A stretch of DNA of 64,000 bases, from NCBI GenBank assembly GCA_037975125.1, contig CM075851.1:122205464-122269463 (forward strand), in the 5' to 3' direction. The position numbers and the translations under genes are program-made. This DNA is from Latrodectus hesperus. Lineage: Eukaryota > Arthropoda > Arachnida > Araneae > Theridiidae. Shown piece after piece: positions 26,680 to 40,237 of this stretch. Position 1 is the first letter of the stretch; each line of letters opens with the position of its first letter. The notes under the pieces are model-generated. The model ran no database searches. It saw nothing but the letters and a program-made list of their open reading frames with translations, and was not told the DNA's origin.

Positions 26680-27045
26680 CAGAGACCCGTATAAGTTATT
26701 TAAAATTTCGTTCAAGATATATGTTTCAGTAATATAAATTTAATATGTAAAATAAGCTACGTAATTTGAATCTTATAGAAGTTTGAAAAATTAAAACAAA
26801 GATTATTTTCGAATTTTGAATCGCAATGAGTTTTGATACACATATTTTTTATATTTATATTTATCAAGGACTCATATAAGTTATTTAGAGTACTTTTTTA
26901 AAAAAATTTTCTTCAAATGTTTCAAATTATAGAACTAATGTGATGAAATAACAACATTACTTAAAGCATCTTTGGAATTTAAAAAATGAAAATAAAGGTG
27001 ATTTTCGATTTATATATCACAATGATTTTTTATATTTATTGTAAT
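26680..27045. repeat. Diverged 186-bp tandem duplication
   Basis: The word TATAAGTTATTTA recurs about 186 bases apart (near 26.69 and 26.88 kb). The following sequence matches in order, including GATTTTCGA-type and ATCACAATGA-type words. The copies are well diverged. Confidence 0.6.
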
Positions 27046-27852
27046 AAACGCAAAAAACGATAAATATTTCACAAAGTTATAAATAAAGGATAATAAACCA
27101 ATTTTTATATTCAATTCCTGCTATTAGTTCTCACTCTTATATTCATCTTGTACAAATTTTCATTTTTTAATAAAATGGTTTTATTAATACATTCAAATCA
27201 GATATATTTTTTAAACTTGTAGTAGATGACACTTGATGTTAAAATAGTTTTTTTCAAATATTAAATCAGTAATTAAATTTAACTAATTAATTTTATTTCC
27301 ATATGTAAAAAAGTACACAGTTGTGTTGTAGTGCCATCTATTGTCTATAAAACTTACTATCTCTACCATTACATTTTTTTTGCATTCTCAAATTTATTAT
27401 AATTTTTATTAAAAGGATTTTCTGCAATATAGTTAAAAGAGATGACTGTCTTGCCATTATAAAGTTGTTAGAGCATCATCGTTGAATCTTCATGTTTTCG
27501 GATCGAATGATGTAGAAGCATAAAAATAATCGAACTTAATAAACTGGATTAATGGTATCGACTCTTGCTTCATAAACAGAATGCGCAATAAAATTTTGCA
27601 GTTTGTGCAATAAAATTATGACAAAATTTTCACTAATCTATCAATGATTGGTTCTCCCTTAACGGTCATTTTTTGCACACGAAGGTTAATCAAACCGGGA
27701 CCTACGATTTAAAATGGATTCCGCACTACTACAAACATCCATATCCAAGGTGGGATTCGAATTCGAACTGTGGAACAAGGCAAGAACTTTATCGCATTTA
27801 GATAAATTTAAAAAAATTTAAATCAGGAAAGTTAAGCTTTTGTTTTTAAGTA

Positions 27853-28762
27853 CCGTATTTTCCTGTATATAATCCACTGATTATGTGTTAAAAAAGTTTC
27901 GAATTTCGTTATGCGTATTATACGCCGCAGCGGATAATCTGCCAAAAAATATTTTTCATCAGAAAAGTTTACAATAAAGTTTTGAGGAAAAAAAAAAAAC
28001 GGCGCTTATGTTTTATAAAATATATAACAGAGGGCGCCAGTATTCAGTAGACTTATTTTAACTATTATCAGCATTGTCCAATTACGTTCAAGAACGAATT
28101 CAGTTCTGAGCGGTTATTTAAGTTGAATTCGTTAACGTCATTTTGCATTCTGTTTTGACATGATCTGTTTCCCTCAGAAAACATTAAAATTAATATATTG
28201 TGAAAGGGAAGTGCAAATTATTAATTTGCAGAGTAAATTTTAAATTGGAAGCTATAGGGAAGGAAAGGAAAAAAATGTCGACAAACGTGTAATGTAAGGG
28301 GAAAAACAAAACCTGCGCGGTACGAAAGGAAAAAATGTATTCCATGTGCTGTAATCCATTTCTTTCATTTAACTATTAACGAAAAAATATAATTTATTTT
28401 TAAAATATCTCTAAACCTCGTTTTGAAAGTTATTAAAATCTAAAAATCCATAAGTTTTACTAGAATCTTTTAGGACAGTGATCGATATCGAGCTTTCATC
28501 TCAGCTAATCGCACTTTGCGTTGAGGTGGATTAAAACAGATCTTTATAATGTTTTTTTTCTGTAGATTTTATTATATTTTTAATTATAATGAATGTATTT
28601 TTTATTTAATTTTTCACTAAATTATCAGCAGTATAAATTTTCGAATATTCATTTTAAAAATTGCCACGGATTATACGCCGCTTCGGATAATGCATTCTTT
28701 TGCTTGAATAAAGGGGCTTGCGGATAATACGCCAACTGCGGATTATATACAGGAAAATACGG
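27853..28762. mobile_element. Non-autonomous pogo-like DNA transposon, 910 bp
   Basis: The ends are perfect 23-base terminal inverted repeats beginning CCGTATTTTCCTGTATATAA, and each end is flanked by TA (27851-27852 and 28763-28764), as expected for Tc1/mariner/pogo insertion. A second motif pair near each end, with ATTATACGCCGC and CGGATAAT, forms subterminal repeats. There is no open frame long enough for a transposase, so it would depend on one supplied in trans. The TIR sequence type recalls pogo-like elements, but the superfamily is inferred from ends and target site only. Confidence 0.8.
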
Positions 28763-28798
28763 TAATTAATTTGCTAAATAATATAAAAACAAGAGAGC

Positions 28799-29432
28799 AT
28801 AATATCTATTAAAATGTAACTTTGTATTATTTAAAACCTATGATAAATGCTAAAGTAGATTTTAAATTATGAAAATATTTAGATTATGATTTAAAATCTA
28901 ATATAGATGTTTAATTATCAAATGTATTAATTTTTATACTATCTTTCCTCAACACTTTTGTTTTGCATAATGATTTATATCATGTAAAACATGTTAAATT
29001 TATATTATGTTTCATAATGATTTACATTATGTAAAACATATATGTTAAATGAAACATAATAATATAATGTAAAACATAAATTTCATTATGTGCAAATAAA
29101 TATTAAAATTATAAAAAATGTTCAATAATAAATCAAATTTCGGTACATTTAAACACTTTTTAACACGTGAATGCTGTGCTCTTGCATTTATATTTTTACA
29201 ATTCATTTAATAACATAAAAGCAAACGTATAATATTTATTAAAATGATATTTTATTTATTATTTAAAACATATAATAAGTGTTCATGTTTTAATACGTAC
29301 AGCAAATGCTAGTGTGATCAAAAGTAGCGTTAAATCAAAGAGGGTTTATTTTATGATTTAAATCCTATTTTAGATCAATCATTAATTATCAAAATTACAA
29401 ATTTTTATACTAGTTCTCCTCAAGACTTCTTT
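28799..29432. repeat. Diverged tandem duplication of about 430 bp
   Basis: The segment beginning ATAATATCTATTAAAATG at 28.80 kb is repeated near 29.23 kb. Both copies continue through TTATTTAAAAC and end near TTTTTATACTA followed by a CCTCAA word. Between them lie short inverted words around ATGTAAAACAT. It directly follows the pogo-like element. Confidence 0.6.
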
Positions 29433-32092
29433 TAAATAATTTATTAATGAACAGAGATATTAAATATTTTATCAACAAAAGGTATAGTGAAGTAGTATTT
29501 TTTTTTATAAATGATGAATAGTATATTCGAATTATAAGTATATGTATGCATTTAAAATAAGATAATTCTCATAGTACTATTACCTTCAGATTTATTATTT
29601 TTCAATAATATATTATAAGAAATATATTTGATAAAATATAATATTAACAGAAATAATATACGCGATCAAACAATTAAGCACAGAATCTCTGACACTGTTT
29701 ATATTACAGACTATTGTCAAAAACTTAAAATTTGTGAACAAAAATATATTACTTTTTCCGATAGTTAAGATGAGAAAATATTTCAGATTTTTAAAATTTT
29801 TTAATATCATTAAAATAATCTTTTGCTATGTAATTTTTTTTCAGTGTTTTAATACTTCTCATATACAGTTTAATAATTTGCATTGATTTTATAATTTTTT
29901 AAAAATTTTGTAGAAGACTGCTTTTTAATTGAATCCTTTTTTAGTACTTGAGAATTTGAAATTATAAAATGATGATTTCAATCATTTTGTAATTGAGGGC
30001 AAAGAATTTTCTTTGGCATAGAAGACTAAATAATTGTAGATAGTTATGAATATATGCTTATTATAAATTCAATAAAGCAAGAAAATATTTATAATTTTAA
30101 AGCGGAAACGACTGTCCATTTTTACAATTTTTTAAAGAGAGAACTAAAAAATATGACCTAAATAAACCAAAAACTATCTGAAATTTTTTCGAAAGTAAAT
30201 AGCTAATTTTTTGTTTTATTTTACACTAATATTGTAGTATTTAAGTTAAATAATTGGTTTGTCAAAAAGAGAGATATCATTATAAGGATTTTAATTATAA
30301 TTTATTTTTTTCAGTTTGGGGATTATTATTTTGAATTTTTGTTATAATCTATAATTCAAAATTAGAATGCTCAAAATGTCAAAATTTTTTATTGTAGCAG
30401 GATAATATACAATTTGTCACATTTCTGATTTTTTTAACTGTGTGCGTTGTTTCTAAAAATACAACCCTCAACTAACATGGAATTATTTGGTTTTATTATT
30501 TTTGAACTGACATAAATATTGTTTAACAGCATTTAAATTAAATAAAAATGACAATTTTTTGAATTCAAAATGTTTCACGAATTTCTGGAACAACACAAAA
30601 TACTACAAATTTCCTAGTGAGTATGCAAAAATTAAATGCTTTACATTTATTTTACATGTTACTCTCTTTATTAAAGCAGATTTTAAGATTATTTTGTATT
30701 ATAATTTCTCTGAATTTAAACTTTCAAAAAGAGTTGAAATATTAGACTTTAAATTAGGTATTTATATATATTGTTCTTATATAATTTTGACTAAAATAAT
30801 AATTGTATCAGAAGAGGTAATTCAGATATCTGTAACAAGAATCTTGTTGTTTGTTTATAGCCATTAGTTTCTTAAAGTTATGCATATTTATATAAAATTC
30901 TTCAAATTGAAGTATGCTTCCATTATGTATAAATACAACTACTTTATCACTAAGCCTTTTCTTAGTCTTTTTTCTGTAAAAACGTAAGAAAATTCTCTTA
31001 CTGAAATTGAATTTGATATAATTTTAATGCGTATTGTTAGATTTATTAAAGAAATTTGAAACAAGGATATTGTAAGAGCAATATCATTGGCTTTGACATA
31101 AGAGTGGAAAAACATATTATCATGTATTTGAAATGTGTGTATGTGCACTTTATATCAATCATAATTTGTACAAAAGAATGTAAAAAAAACTTCCTTTATT
31201 TGGTGACATATACGAGTTAATGAGAAGTTCATGACAAATCAGGCCCCAAAGAAGATAACTTTCGATAATATTTGGCATGTCATACTTAGAATACATGAAG
31301 TATGAATTCAATAGAAATAAAATAATTACTTAAAAGTTTTTGTTAAATGTTTTTTATGAGTTTTTCGTGTATTTAGAGAAGCTAATTTGTCTTAATTTTA
31401 TTAAAACAGCAGTTTTGATTGAAACATTTATTTGTAAAATAATTTAAATATATCATAATATTTTGTATTGTTAATTTTTTAAAAAAAACTATCCCTTCAA
31501 GTTCATCTGTTTGGAATATTTTCCTTTTATGTTATGAAAAAGTATTAATTGTTACATAATCGATTTAAATTTAAGTGACTGGTTTCATTTTGACTACCTA
31601 AAATAATAATTTAAAATAAAAGTTTTTATGTTAAAGTAAATTTATACTATAAAACATTGTTAATATTTCGAGTTTTTTTCATTCTGATTAAATTGTTGAA
31701 ACTTATTCCAACAAATTCTTAAATCGACATAATTGTATTGCTAATATTAATAATTTAAAATTAACTTTAGTAAATTTTGAGTTTTAGTTATTAAATTCTT
31801 TCTTTAATAATGGATTAGAAGTAAACGTTTAAAAAGGGAAACATTATTTGTTTGTTTATTAATTAAAATAACACTGAATTTAAGTAATATATGCATACTA
31901 TAAAGAATTACTTAATATTACTATAGTATTCAGGAAGACTATTTCTATACATGCATACACATGTAACTACTACATATGTAATGGACTTTGTAAAAGGTTT
32001 TATAAAGTTTTTATTTAAAGAATGTCATAAGACTATACAATAATTTAGAGGGATTAAAAATATGCGCTTAATTATAAGTTATCATGACAAGA
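29433..32092. other. Intergenic, AT-rich, 3' of gene 2
   Basis: No gene, RNA or element is recognised. An open frame of about 100 codons at 30.56 kb is composed of AT-rich codons and has no family resemblance or splice support. Confidence 0.65.
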
Positions 32093-32098
32093 TTTATT
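32093..32098 (-). terminator. Polyadenylation signal AATAAA of gene 2
   Basis: An AATAAA on the minus strand lies about 110 bases after the gene 2 stop and about 30 bases past the end of the stranded ninth repeat unit. The transcript therefore still carries that unit in its 3' untranslated region. Confidence 0.65.
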
Positions 32099-32126
32099 AT
32101 AAAAATATGATGACACTATTTACAAA

Positions 32127-32210
32127 CTATTTTTTAGAGCGAGGAAGCTTTGAGAAAGCTCTTCTCAAAGCTGGTATCCTGGAATCAGTAGCAGGTTCTT
32201 CTGTTCTCAT
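32127..32210 (-). pseudogene. Ninth repeat unit, stranded in the 3' UTR of gene 2
   Basis: Directly after the gene 2 stop, in a different frame, 27 codons read MRTEEPATDSRIP, ALRRAFSKLP and RSKK, then stop at TAG. This is plainly one more 27-residue unit with a natural C-terminus. Its ATG overlaps the gene 2 stop (ATGA). The preceding unit is 80 bases instead of 81, so one lost base near CAAGATAACG explains the shift. The distance from 32857 to 32127 is 731 bases, exactly nine 81-base units minus one plus a stop codon. Confidence 0.85.
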
Positions 32211-32857
32211 TCGTTATCTTGAAAAAGTTTTGAGAAGTCTCTCCTTAAAGCCGGTATTCTGGGATCGTTAACAGATTTTTCTGTGCTCATTCGTTGAGCT
32301 TGAGGAAGCTTTGAAAAGATTCTCCTTAAAGCTGGTATCCTAGGATCTGTAGCAGGTTTGTCTGTGCTCATTCGTTGAGCTTGAAGGAGTTTTGAGAACG
32401 CTCTTCTTAAAGCTGGTATTCTAGGGTCCGTAAGACGTTTTCCTGTGCTTATATTTTGAGCTTGAGGAAGTTTTGAGAAGGCTCTCCTTAACTCTGGTAT
32501 CCTGGGATCAGTAGCACGTTTTACTCTGCTCAAGTTTTGAGCTTGAGGAAGTTTAGAGAAGGCTCTTCTCAAAGCTGGTATTCTGGGATCGGTAGCAGGT
32601 TTTTCTGTGCTCATTCGTTGAGCTTGAGGAAGCTTTGAGAAGGCTCTCCTTAAAGCTGGTATCCTAGGATCTGTAGCAGGTTTGTCTGTATTCATTCGTT
32701 GAGCTTGAGGAAGTTTTGAAAAGATTCTCCTTAAAGCTGGTATTCTAGGATCAGTAGCACGTTTTACTCTGCTCATTTTTTGAGCTTGAGGAAGTTTTGA
32801 GAAGGCTCTTCTTAAAGCTGGTATCCTGGGATCTGTAGCACGTTTTCCAGTGCTCAT
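32127..32857 (-). repeat. 81-bp (27-residue) coding tandem repeat array, nine units
   Basis: Eight units are translated (residues 458-673) and one lies after the stop. The consensus core is ATDPRIPALRRAFSKLPQAQ, joined by a variable six- or seven-residue linker. Linkers are TGKR, RVKR, TDKP, TEKP, RVKR, TGKR, TDKP and TEKS in units 1-8. Four units therefore carry a dibasic site, two of them a full furin-type RVKR. The core is nearly invariant while the linker varies. Confidence 0.95.
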
Positions 32858-34114
32858 TTGTGGTTCGTTAGCCGTAAGAACAGAATACAAGACAGAATTT
32901 CTGTTGAAGAATGAACTGAGGAAAGAATTTGGCTCCTTACTCATTTTGTCGATGAAAATTTCTAACAGAATTCTCCCGATTGGTTTCAGGTCTTCCTTGA
33001 TTTCCATTAAAGAATAAGTGTTGATGTGGGTAGAAGATGAAGTTAAAAGGAGACTACCATGTTTTTCCATGAAGTTTTTCACTCTGAACATTAACTCAGG
33101 GGCGTAAGGTAGAGCTGCCTGTTTCAGTCTAACAATGCTTTCCATAATAAGAGGGGCATTATCGACACATCTTCGCACAATTACTGGCATATATTTTAAT
33201 GCTACTTTGGCAATAAGAGGTTTAGCTTCAAAAGTGAATTTCAATTTGGCAGCAAGAACTTGATCCGTTGATAGATGGACGACAGATCCACGAGGAGCAA
33301 AAAAAGGTTGTTGGAAGAACATGTCAATAGCGATTGGCCCGAAAGAGTCTTTTGCGATAAAGAAAATGCGTATTAGGTCATATCTGGTTTCTGGGTCCTG
33401 CAACATGTCGAAGATAATAGGTAGGATAACCCTATTTTTGACTGTATATTCGTTAGTAATCATCATGTTTCTGGCGGCAGGGATAAATCCAGCAACAAAT
33501 GGGTCCAAATATGTCATGAAAGCTTGTGGGAGGGATGCAGGAGTTGGTCTGTAGTAAGCCTGGCGCTTAACTCTTGCTCCTCTCAAAGACTTGGAAGAAA
33601 AGAACTTCCCAAGTTTAAACAATGGTTCGGCGTCTTTGGAAATATCGGACATTATGTCAGAGAAAGAAACGATGTTAATATGCGTGGAATTGGACATCTC
33701 GATGGATTGATGAATCTTATCCGCTATTCTGAGACCTAACTGTTTGGCATAAGAAATTGATATCTTAATATGAGGAAGTAATTTTTGTTTGACAATGGGC
33801 ATAATCTCTTCTTTGACATTTGAGACAAATGGAATGTATTTTTTCTGTATCTCGGTTAAGATGGAAGGGGCAATTTCTTCAATTAGAGTTTCTACGCTGG
33901 ACATAAGCTCCTTCTTCATTTTCTTTAGACCTTTCTTCATGTTTTCAATGGAAACGGAATGAATCTGCAGGTTTTGTCGCTTATGTCTAATAAGAGAATT
34001 TTTGAGACATAAAACTTCAGAAGCATTTCGACAGACTTTAGTAGTTACATCGAAAGCAGTTCCCTTGGGGCATGTAAAGTTTTTCAATTCAGAGCCATTG
34101 CAACGAGAATATAC
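32207..34114 (-). CDS. Gene 2, exon 2: CBM14-headed helical protein with C-terminal peptide repeats
   Basis: This exon encodes residues 39-673 and the stop; residues 1-38 come from 44994-45107. It starts in phase 0 after a good acceptor (TGTATTTACAG|GTATATTCT) and completes a CBM14 domain with the same 15-5-9-12-7 cysteine spacing as gene 1. The two proteins align without gaps to about residue 457. Shared features include RHKR (81-84), RVKR (219-222), STHIN (181-185 and 399-403) and NST glycosylation sequons. Residues 458-673 are eight 27-residue units with core DPRIPALRRAFSKLPQAQ. Basic linkers in some units suggest convertase release of arginine-rich peptides, which is an inference. The last unit is cut short by a frameshift (FQDNE then stop), leaving a ninth unit in the 3' UTR. 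The protein is secreted and probably binds chitin through its head. The body and repeats match no family I know. Confidence 0.9.
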   Translation of the reverse strand, partial: VYSRCNGSELKNFTCPKGTAFDVTTKVCRNASEVLCLKNSLIRHKRQNLQIHSVSIENMKKGLKKMKKELMSSVETLIEEIAPSILTEIQKKYIPFVSNVKEEIMPIVKQKLLPHIKISISYAKQLGLRIADKIHQSIEMSNSTHINIVSFSDIMSDISKDAEPLFKLGKFFSSKSLRGARVKRQAYYRPTPASLPQAFMTYLDPFVAGFIPAARNMMITNEYTVKNRVILPIIFDMLQDPETRYDLIRIFFIAKDSFGPIAIDMFFQQPFFAPRGSVVHLSTDQVLAAKLKFTFEAKPLIAKVALKYMPVIVRRCVDNAPLIMESIVRLKQAALPYAPELMFRVKNFMEKHGSLLLTSSSTHINTYSLMEIKEDLKPIGRILLEIFIDKMSKEPNSFLSSFFNRNSVLYSVLTANEPQMSTGKRATDPRIPALRRAFSKLPQAQKMSRVKRATDPRIPALRRIFSKLPQAQRMNTDKPATDPRIPALRRAFSKLPQAQRMSTEKPATDPRIPALRRAFSKLPQAQNLSRVKRATDPRIPELRRAFSKLPQAQNISTGKRLTDPRIPALRRAFSKLLQAQRMSTDKPATDPRIPALRRIFSKLPQAQRMSTEKSVNDPRIPALRRDFSKLFQDNE

Positions 34115-34885
34115 CTGTAAATACAGAACGGTATTAGATTACAGTTGGAATAAAGTGTTTCATCAAGATAATAAAGTTACCTTCTGTGAGATCAAATATA
34201 TAAAAATTTATTTCTACTAATTTGTTTACCATATGTCTTTGAATTTACTTGAGCCCCATGATGGCAATTAAAAATTAGATAGTTTATTAGATGATCTATT
34301 GTTGCTAACATTTGTTTTATATTATCTCGAAGCACATTCAAAAGAATTACTTTTAACAACACACAAAAAATATATTTCAAATTTCTTTTAATTTTTTTAA
34401 TGTACAACAGAACTGTAAAGTCACTTAAAATGATGAAATACTTATTTTCGATAAAATTAATATGTATATCTAAAAAAATTTCACTTAGAGTGGATAATTA
34501 TTTATGAGAAAATACGACAACTAAGTAATTTTAGATTGTTTTTATTTATAAATATGACTGCAATAAAATAATTAATTTGATTTTCTGTTGCGTGTTTTCA
34601 TTTTAACTAGCTCTTCGTCACACACAGGAAATTTAGAAATTTTGTCATACAGATTATTGAAAAATTCCCAGAAATTTTTCGTATGCTGTATGCCTTTTTA
34701 AAAAGCATACTAATTAGCAATTGACTTTGAAAATATATAATAGCTAAAAAAATATTTTTAAATAAATACTTTAACTATACAAAACAGGAAGTATTTTATA
34801 TTTTTTTTATTTTAATCTTACATGATTTAACATTAAATGCGCGATATACAAATAAGGAAACAAGTTTAAGTAAAAATGTATAGCA

Positions 34886-34984
34886 AAGAAATAAATAAAT
34901 AAATAAATAAATGAAAAATAAAAAAATAAAAATAAATAAATAATAAAAAAAATAAATAACTAAAAAAAATAATAATAAATAAAG
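34886..34984. repeat. AAAT-type simple repeat
   Basis: Runs of AAAT and related AAAAT and AAT words fill this stretch inside intron 1 of gene 2. The opposite-strand open frame here is an artefact of the repeat. Confidence 0.9.
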
Positions 34985-36533
34985 GGAAGAAGACATTTTC
35001 AAAAAAGAATCGAATCTTTCCATTCCTATCAATTCATCTTTCTACCACATCAACAAAATAGTTATGATTAAATGTTAAACAAGAGTTGAAAATAAAATAT
35101 CTCGCCACGAAATAAGATTCTTTGAACAATATACAAAATTTAAAATAAAGTTGAAAAATAGAAACATTTAGAATTGTCTTATGTTAATTTATACAAAATA
35201 AGGAAACAAATTTAATTAAAAAAATTCTCTTACAGAAATTACACTGATAAGTTTACGTTGAAATGTTTAATAACCCATATGATTTTCTTAAAGGCATATC
35301 AGTTAGCAATTGGGTTTTAAAATATAGTAACTAAAAATCACTTTTTTACAAAATAAATAATTTTTGTTTAAAATAGAGCATGCAAACTGATAAAGAAAGA
35401 TATATAATATATATTAATAATGAAATTAAAAATACATTCTACAAGTGTATCCTGACTTTGTTAACATTTAATTAAATTTTGAATAAATTTTATGAATAGA
35501 AATTCTTTTCGAAGAAAATTACTAAATTTTTCTTGTTTTCTTATTTTAAAAATTTCAGTTTCAAGAAATAATTGCTACAAATTTACTTAATTTAAACCAA
35601 AGTATTTAATAAAGTATTTTATTGAACTTTAAAGATGCCTATTCTTATTTATTATTTTTGAATTCTTTGAATTGAGATATTCTTTATTTTCAGTAATTAA
35701 TTCCTTTTTTATTGCCATACAAAGCGTATGAATAAATCTAATAAATTTCAGTAAACTGATAATTATGGGATACAAGAAACATTTCTTGCCAAAGAACATA
35801 TCATTTTGTTTCTGAAGAGTTTATTACTAATTAATAGATTTATCAATTTATTCTTTTTGAGAAATTCTCATTTGTGTATTTGCAAAATTTAATTATTTAT
35901 TTCTTAAAAAAAAAAAAACGTCCAAATTACAGAAATACTACAAAGAAATATTTGTTATAAATATAAAATTACAACGTTCCGCTGCTAAAATTATGAAACA
36001 AATATTTTTTTTAAAAATTTCAAACTTTACTTTTTTATTCTTTATGTATGCATTGAATTCAGAAAATCCCAGCACGAAGAAGGAAAATATTTGCAGAACA
36101 TTGCATTTAATAATAGGATTAATATTATTAAATATTTTAATTATAATTGGATGAAAATAAAACTTTTTAAAAAATTTTTGTTAAAATCTTTTTATAAAAA
36201 GGCATTCATTTTAAAAATTCTAACTTTAAATTGCAAAACATATTTGTGGGAGATATTAATATATTAAATGATTTACTCTTACCCCGCATTCCTGATAATA
36301 TTTTAATTTTAGAAACTTACACTATTTTTAAAATATTTTAACAAATTTCAAATATTTAAATCTTACAAAATTAGAAACATTTTATGCAAAAAATATTTAT
36401 TAAGCAACTAACTTACATTATTGATCTAATAAATATAACTTATCATAAGCACATGCATGGAGAAAAAAAGCTTGTTTGAATTTCAATATCACTTTTTTAT
36501 GATAGATGGAAGCATGGAGTTTTTTTTATATTT
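34985..36533. other. Gene 2 intron 1, AT-rich part
   Basis: This belongs to the 10.9-kb intron between the two coding exons of gene 2 (44993 to 34115). Nothing beyond AT-rich low-complexity sequence is seen. Confidence 0.65.
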
Positions 36534-36545
36534 TAGCTAATATGT

Positions 36546-36943
36546 GTTGTTGTTGTTACTTATGACACTTGGACAAGCCAAGCTCGCTATGCCGTTGGCA
36601 GTGCGAATTAAGTCAAACGGGTGCGTCGTTCGTTTGGAACAGAGCACCACGAAGGTGAAAGTACGTCTTTGCTCTAATTAAGGTGCCTCGTAATTTTGAA
36701 CCAAGGTCAGGTGACGAGGCCACACCTGAGCTGGCACCCTCCTCTCCACATCCACGCCACACCAGCGGAAGGACTTTGGACGTCACAGATTAACGTAGAC
36801 ACGTCCCCAACCTACGGAGTTCCAGCAACCCAGTGAAGGAGAGTACACCGTGGTCACCCTCCCAACCACTGCCTGCGGCAAATGATGCTTCACTTTGCTG
36901 AGCTTACGGGAAGCGGCATGAAGCTACTGAGCCACTGGAGCTC
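36546..36943 (-). mobile_element. SINE with 12-bp target-site duplication
   Basis: The 398-bp insertion is flanked by perfect direct repeats TAGCTAATATGT (36534-36545 and 36944-36955). On the minus strand it ends in CATAAGTAACAACAACAAC, a typical SINE tail, and begins with GAGCTCCAGTGGCTCAGTAG, a tRNA-like A-box region. It shares the module GTACTTTCACCTTCGTGGT with the repeats at 17.9-18.45 and 44.15-44.67 kb but has a different head and middle. The perfect duplication points to a recent insertion into intron 1 of gene 2. Confidence 0.88.
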
Positions 36944-36955
36944 TAGCTAATATGT

Positions 36956-38762
<1,807 letters not shown>

Positions 38763-40237
38763 GATAATAAGAATGATAACAAGTTTATCAGAATAATAGT
38801 GAGACAACTATTTTAATTTTATTTTTAATCATTTTGCAAAATTAATGAGTTTTTACCTCTACAAACATTTAGACAGCTAATTTTACTTTCAACTTATTTC
38901 ATGAAAGAAAACCAAAAATATTATGCACTATAAGGTATGATCAATAAGCATATGATACTATCATACTAAAACATTGCTTCTGATAAGAAATTAAACATTT
39001 TAAATTTGAAAAATTTTATATATCATTGAAAAAATTCTGTTTGTAGTAAAAGTCCAGCGGAAAAACATAAAAGCACTTCAATAACAAAACGAATCAAACA
39101 TTACAATACATTACATTACATTACACAATACAAAACAATCCATTACAACACACTACAGTACAGATGAGAGGCTTAAAATGCTCTTAGGGGAATCATTTTA
39201 TGCTCACGAAATTTATTTGAGAAGAATATTGTCCTGCAAAACGCAAATGACATTTCTTTTGACAAAAAAGGAATAAAAGTAATAAAATATCAAAAGAATG
39301 AATAAATATCATGTAGCACTTAAGGCAATATAAAATATGTAACTGAAGTTATAGTATCGATGTTCGAGAGGAAATACTTGAATTTGAAATTATTATATTG
39401 AATAATATAAACAAGCCCGATAATTCTTTCCCGTGGAAACTTAGATATGGAAACTTTTATTATGTTCTATAAAGTTAATTTCTGATTTTGATAATTTTAA
39501 ATTTCGTTTCATTATTTTCATTGTACGTTTCAAAAAATTAAATACGAGGAATATATAACTACTATCTTTCTTCTAGTAGAGGTGCTGTATCAATGTAATA
39601 GCTTTATAGTAAATAAGAGTAACGGGAACAATTATTAACAGATGTTATGAAGAATATCAGGAAGGAAATTGAGAATCAATTAGATATGCTTATTGTCACT
39701 ACAATGACTCGTCTAGAAATAGTGTGATTGAACGACTTTCTTTCTGGTGTGGCTACAACAATAATTAAATCATAAATCACCTTGTTGCCACTAAGATGCG
39801 ATACGTAGTACTATATCGTCTCCAAACAAGTTTCTAATACAGCCATTCTAAACGATTCAATCGCAAGATTCTGTTGAACATCTTGACGCATTTCTCAATT
39901 GATGTTGAATGCTGTTTTCCGAAAGTTCATATTTCTCATGAATTCATTTCAACACTTTTACCATTTTAAATGTATTTGGATCTTTTTCTCATTAATTAAA
40001 CTCTGCAAAATTTGATTAAATTTTTAGTCTATTTTAAACATGAAAAAAGTGATTATAGTCCGAAAAGAAAACTTTATCTTTCCACTAAAAGGAAATCGAT
40101 GAAAAATCAAATGAAATATATAAGTCAGTTTCAGCATAAATCAGGGTAAGTTATTTTTAAAAAAGCTACCCAAAAATTTTTTTTAACGTTTTAAATAAAA
40201 GTTTTTTAGTATTAATTTAGTTTTACATTCATTTCAG
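38763..40237. other. Gene 2 intron 1, no gene seen
   Basis: AT-rich sequence with a short ACATT-type pentanucleotide-rich patch near 39.10-39.17 kb. The more complex part at 39.60-39.95 kb gives no recognisable protein on either strand. Confidence 0.5.

Noticed and set aside
33321..33739. Two overlapping plus-strand frames
   Set aside because: They are antisense to gene 2 exon 2 and have no independent support.
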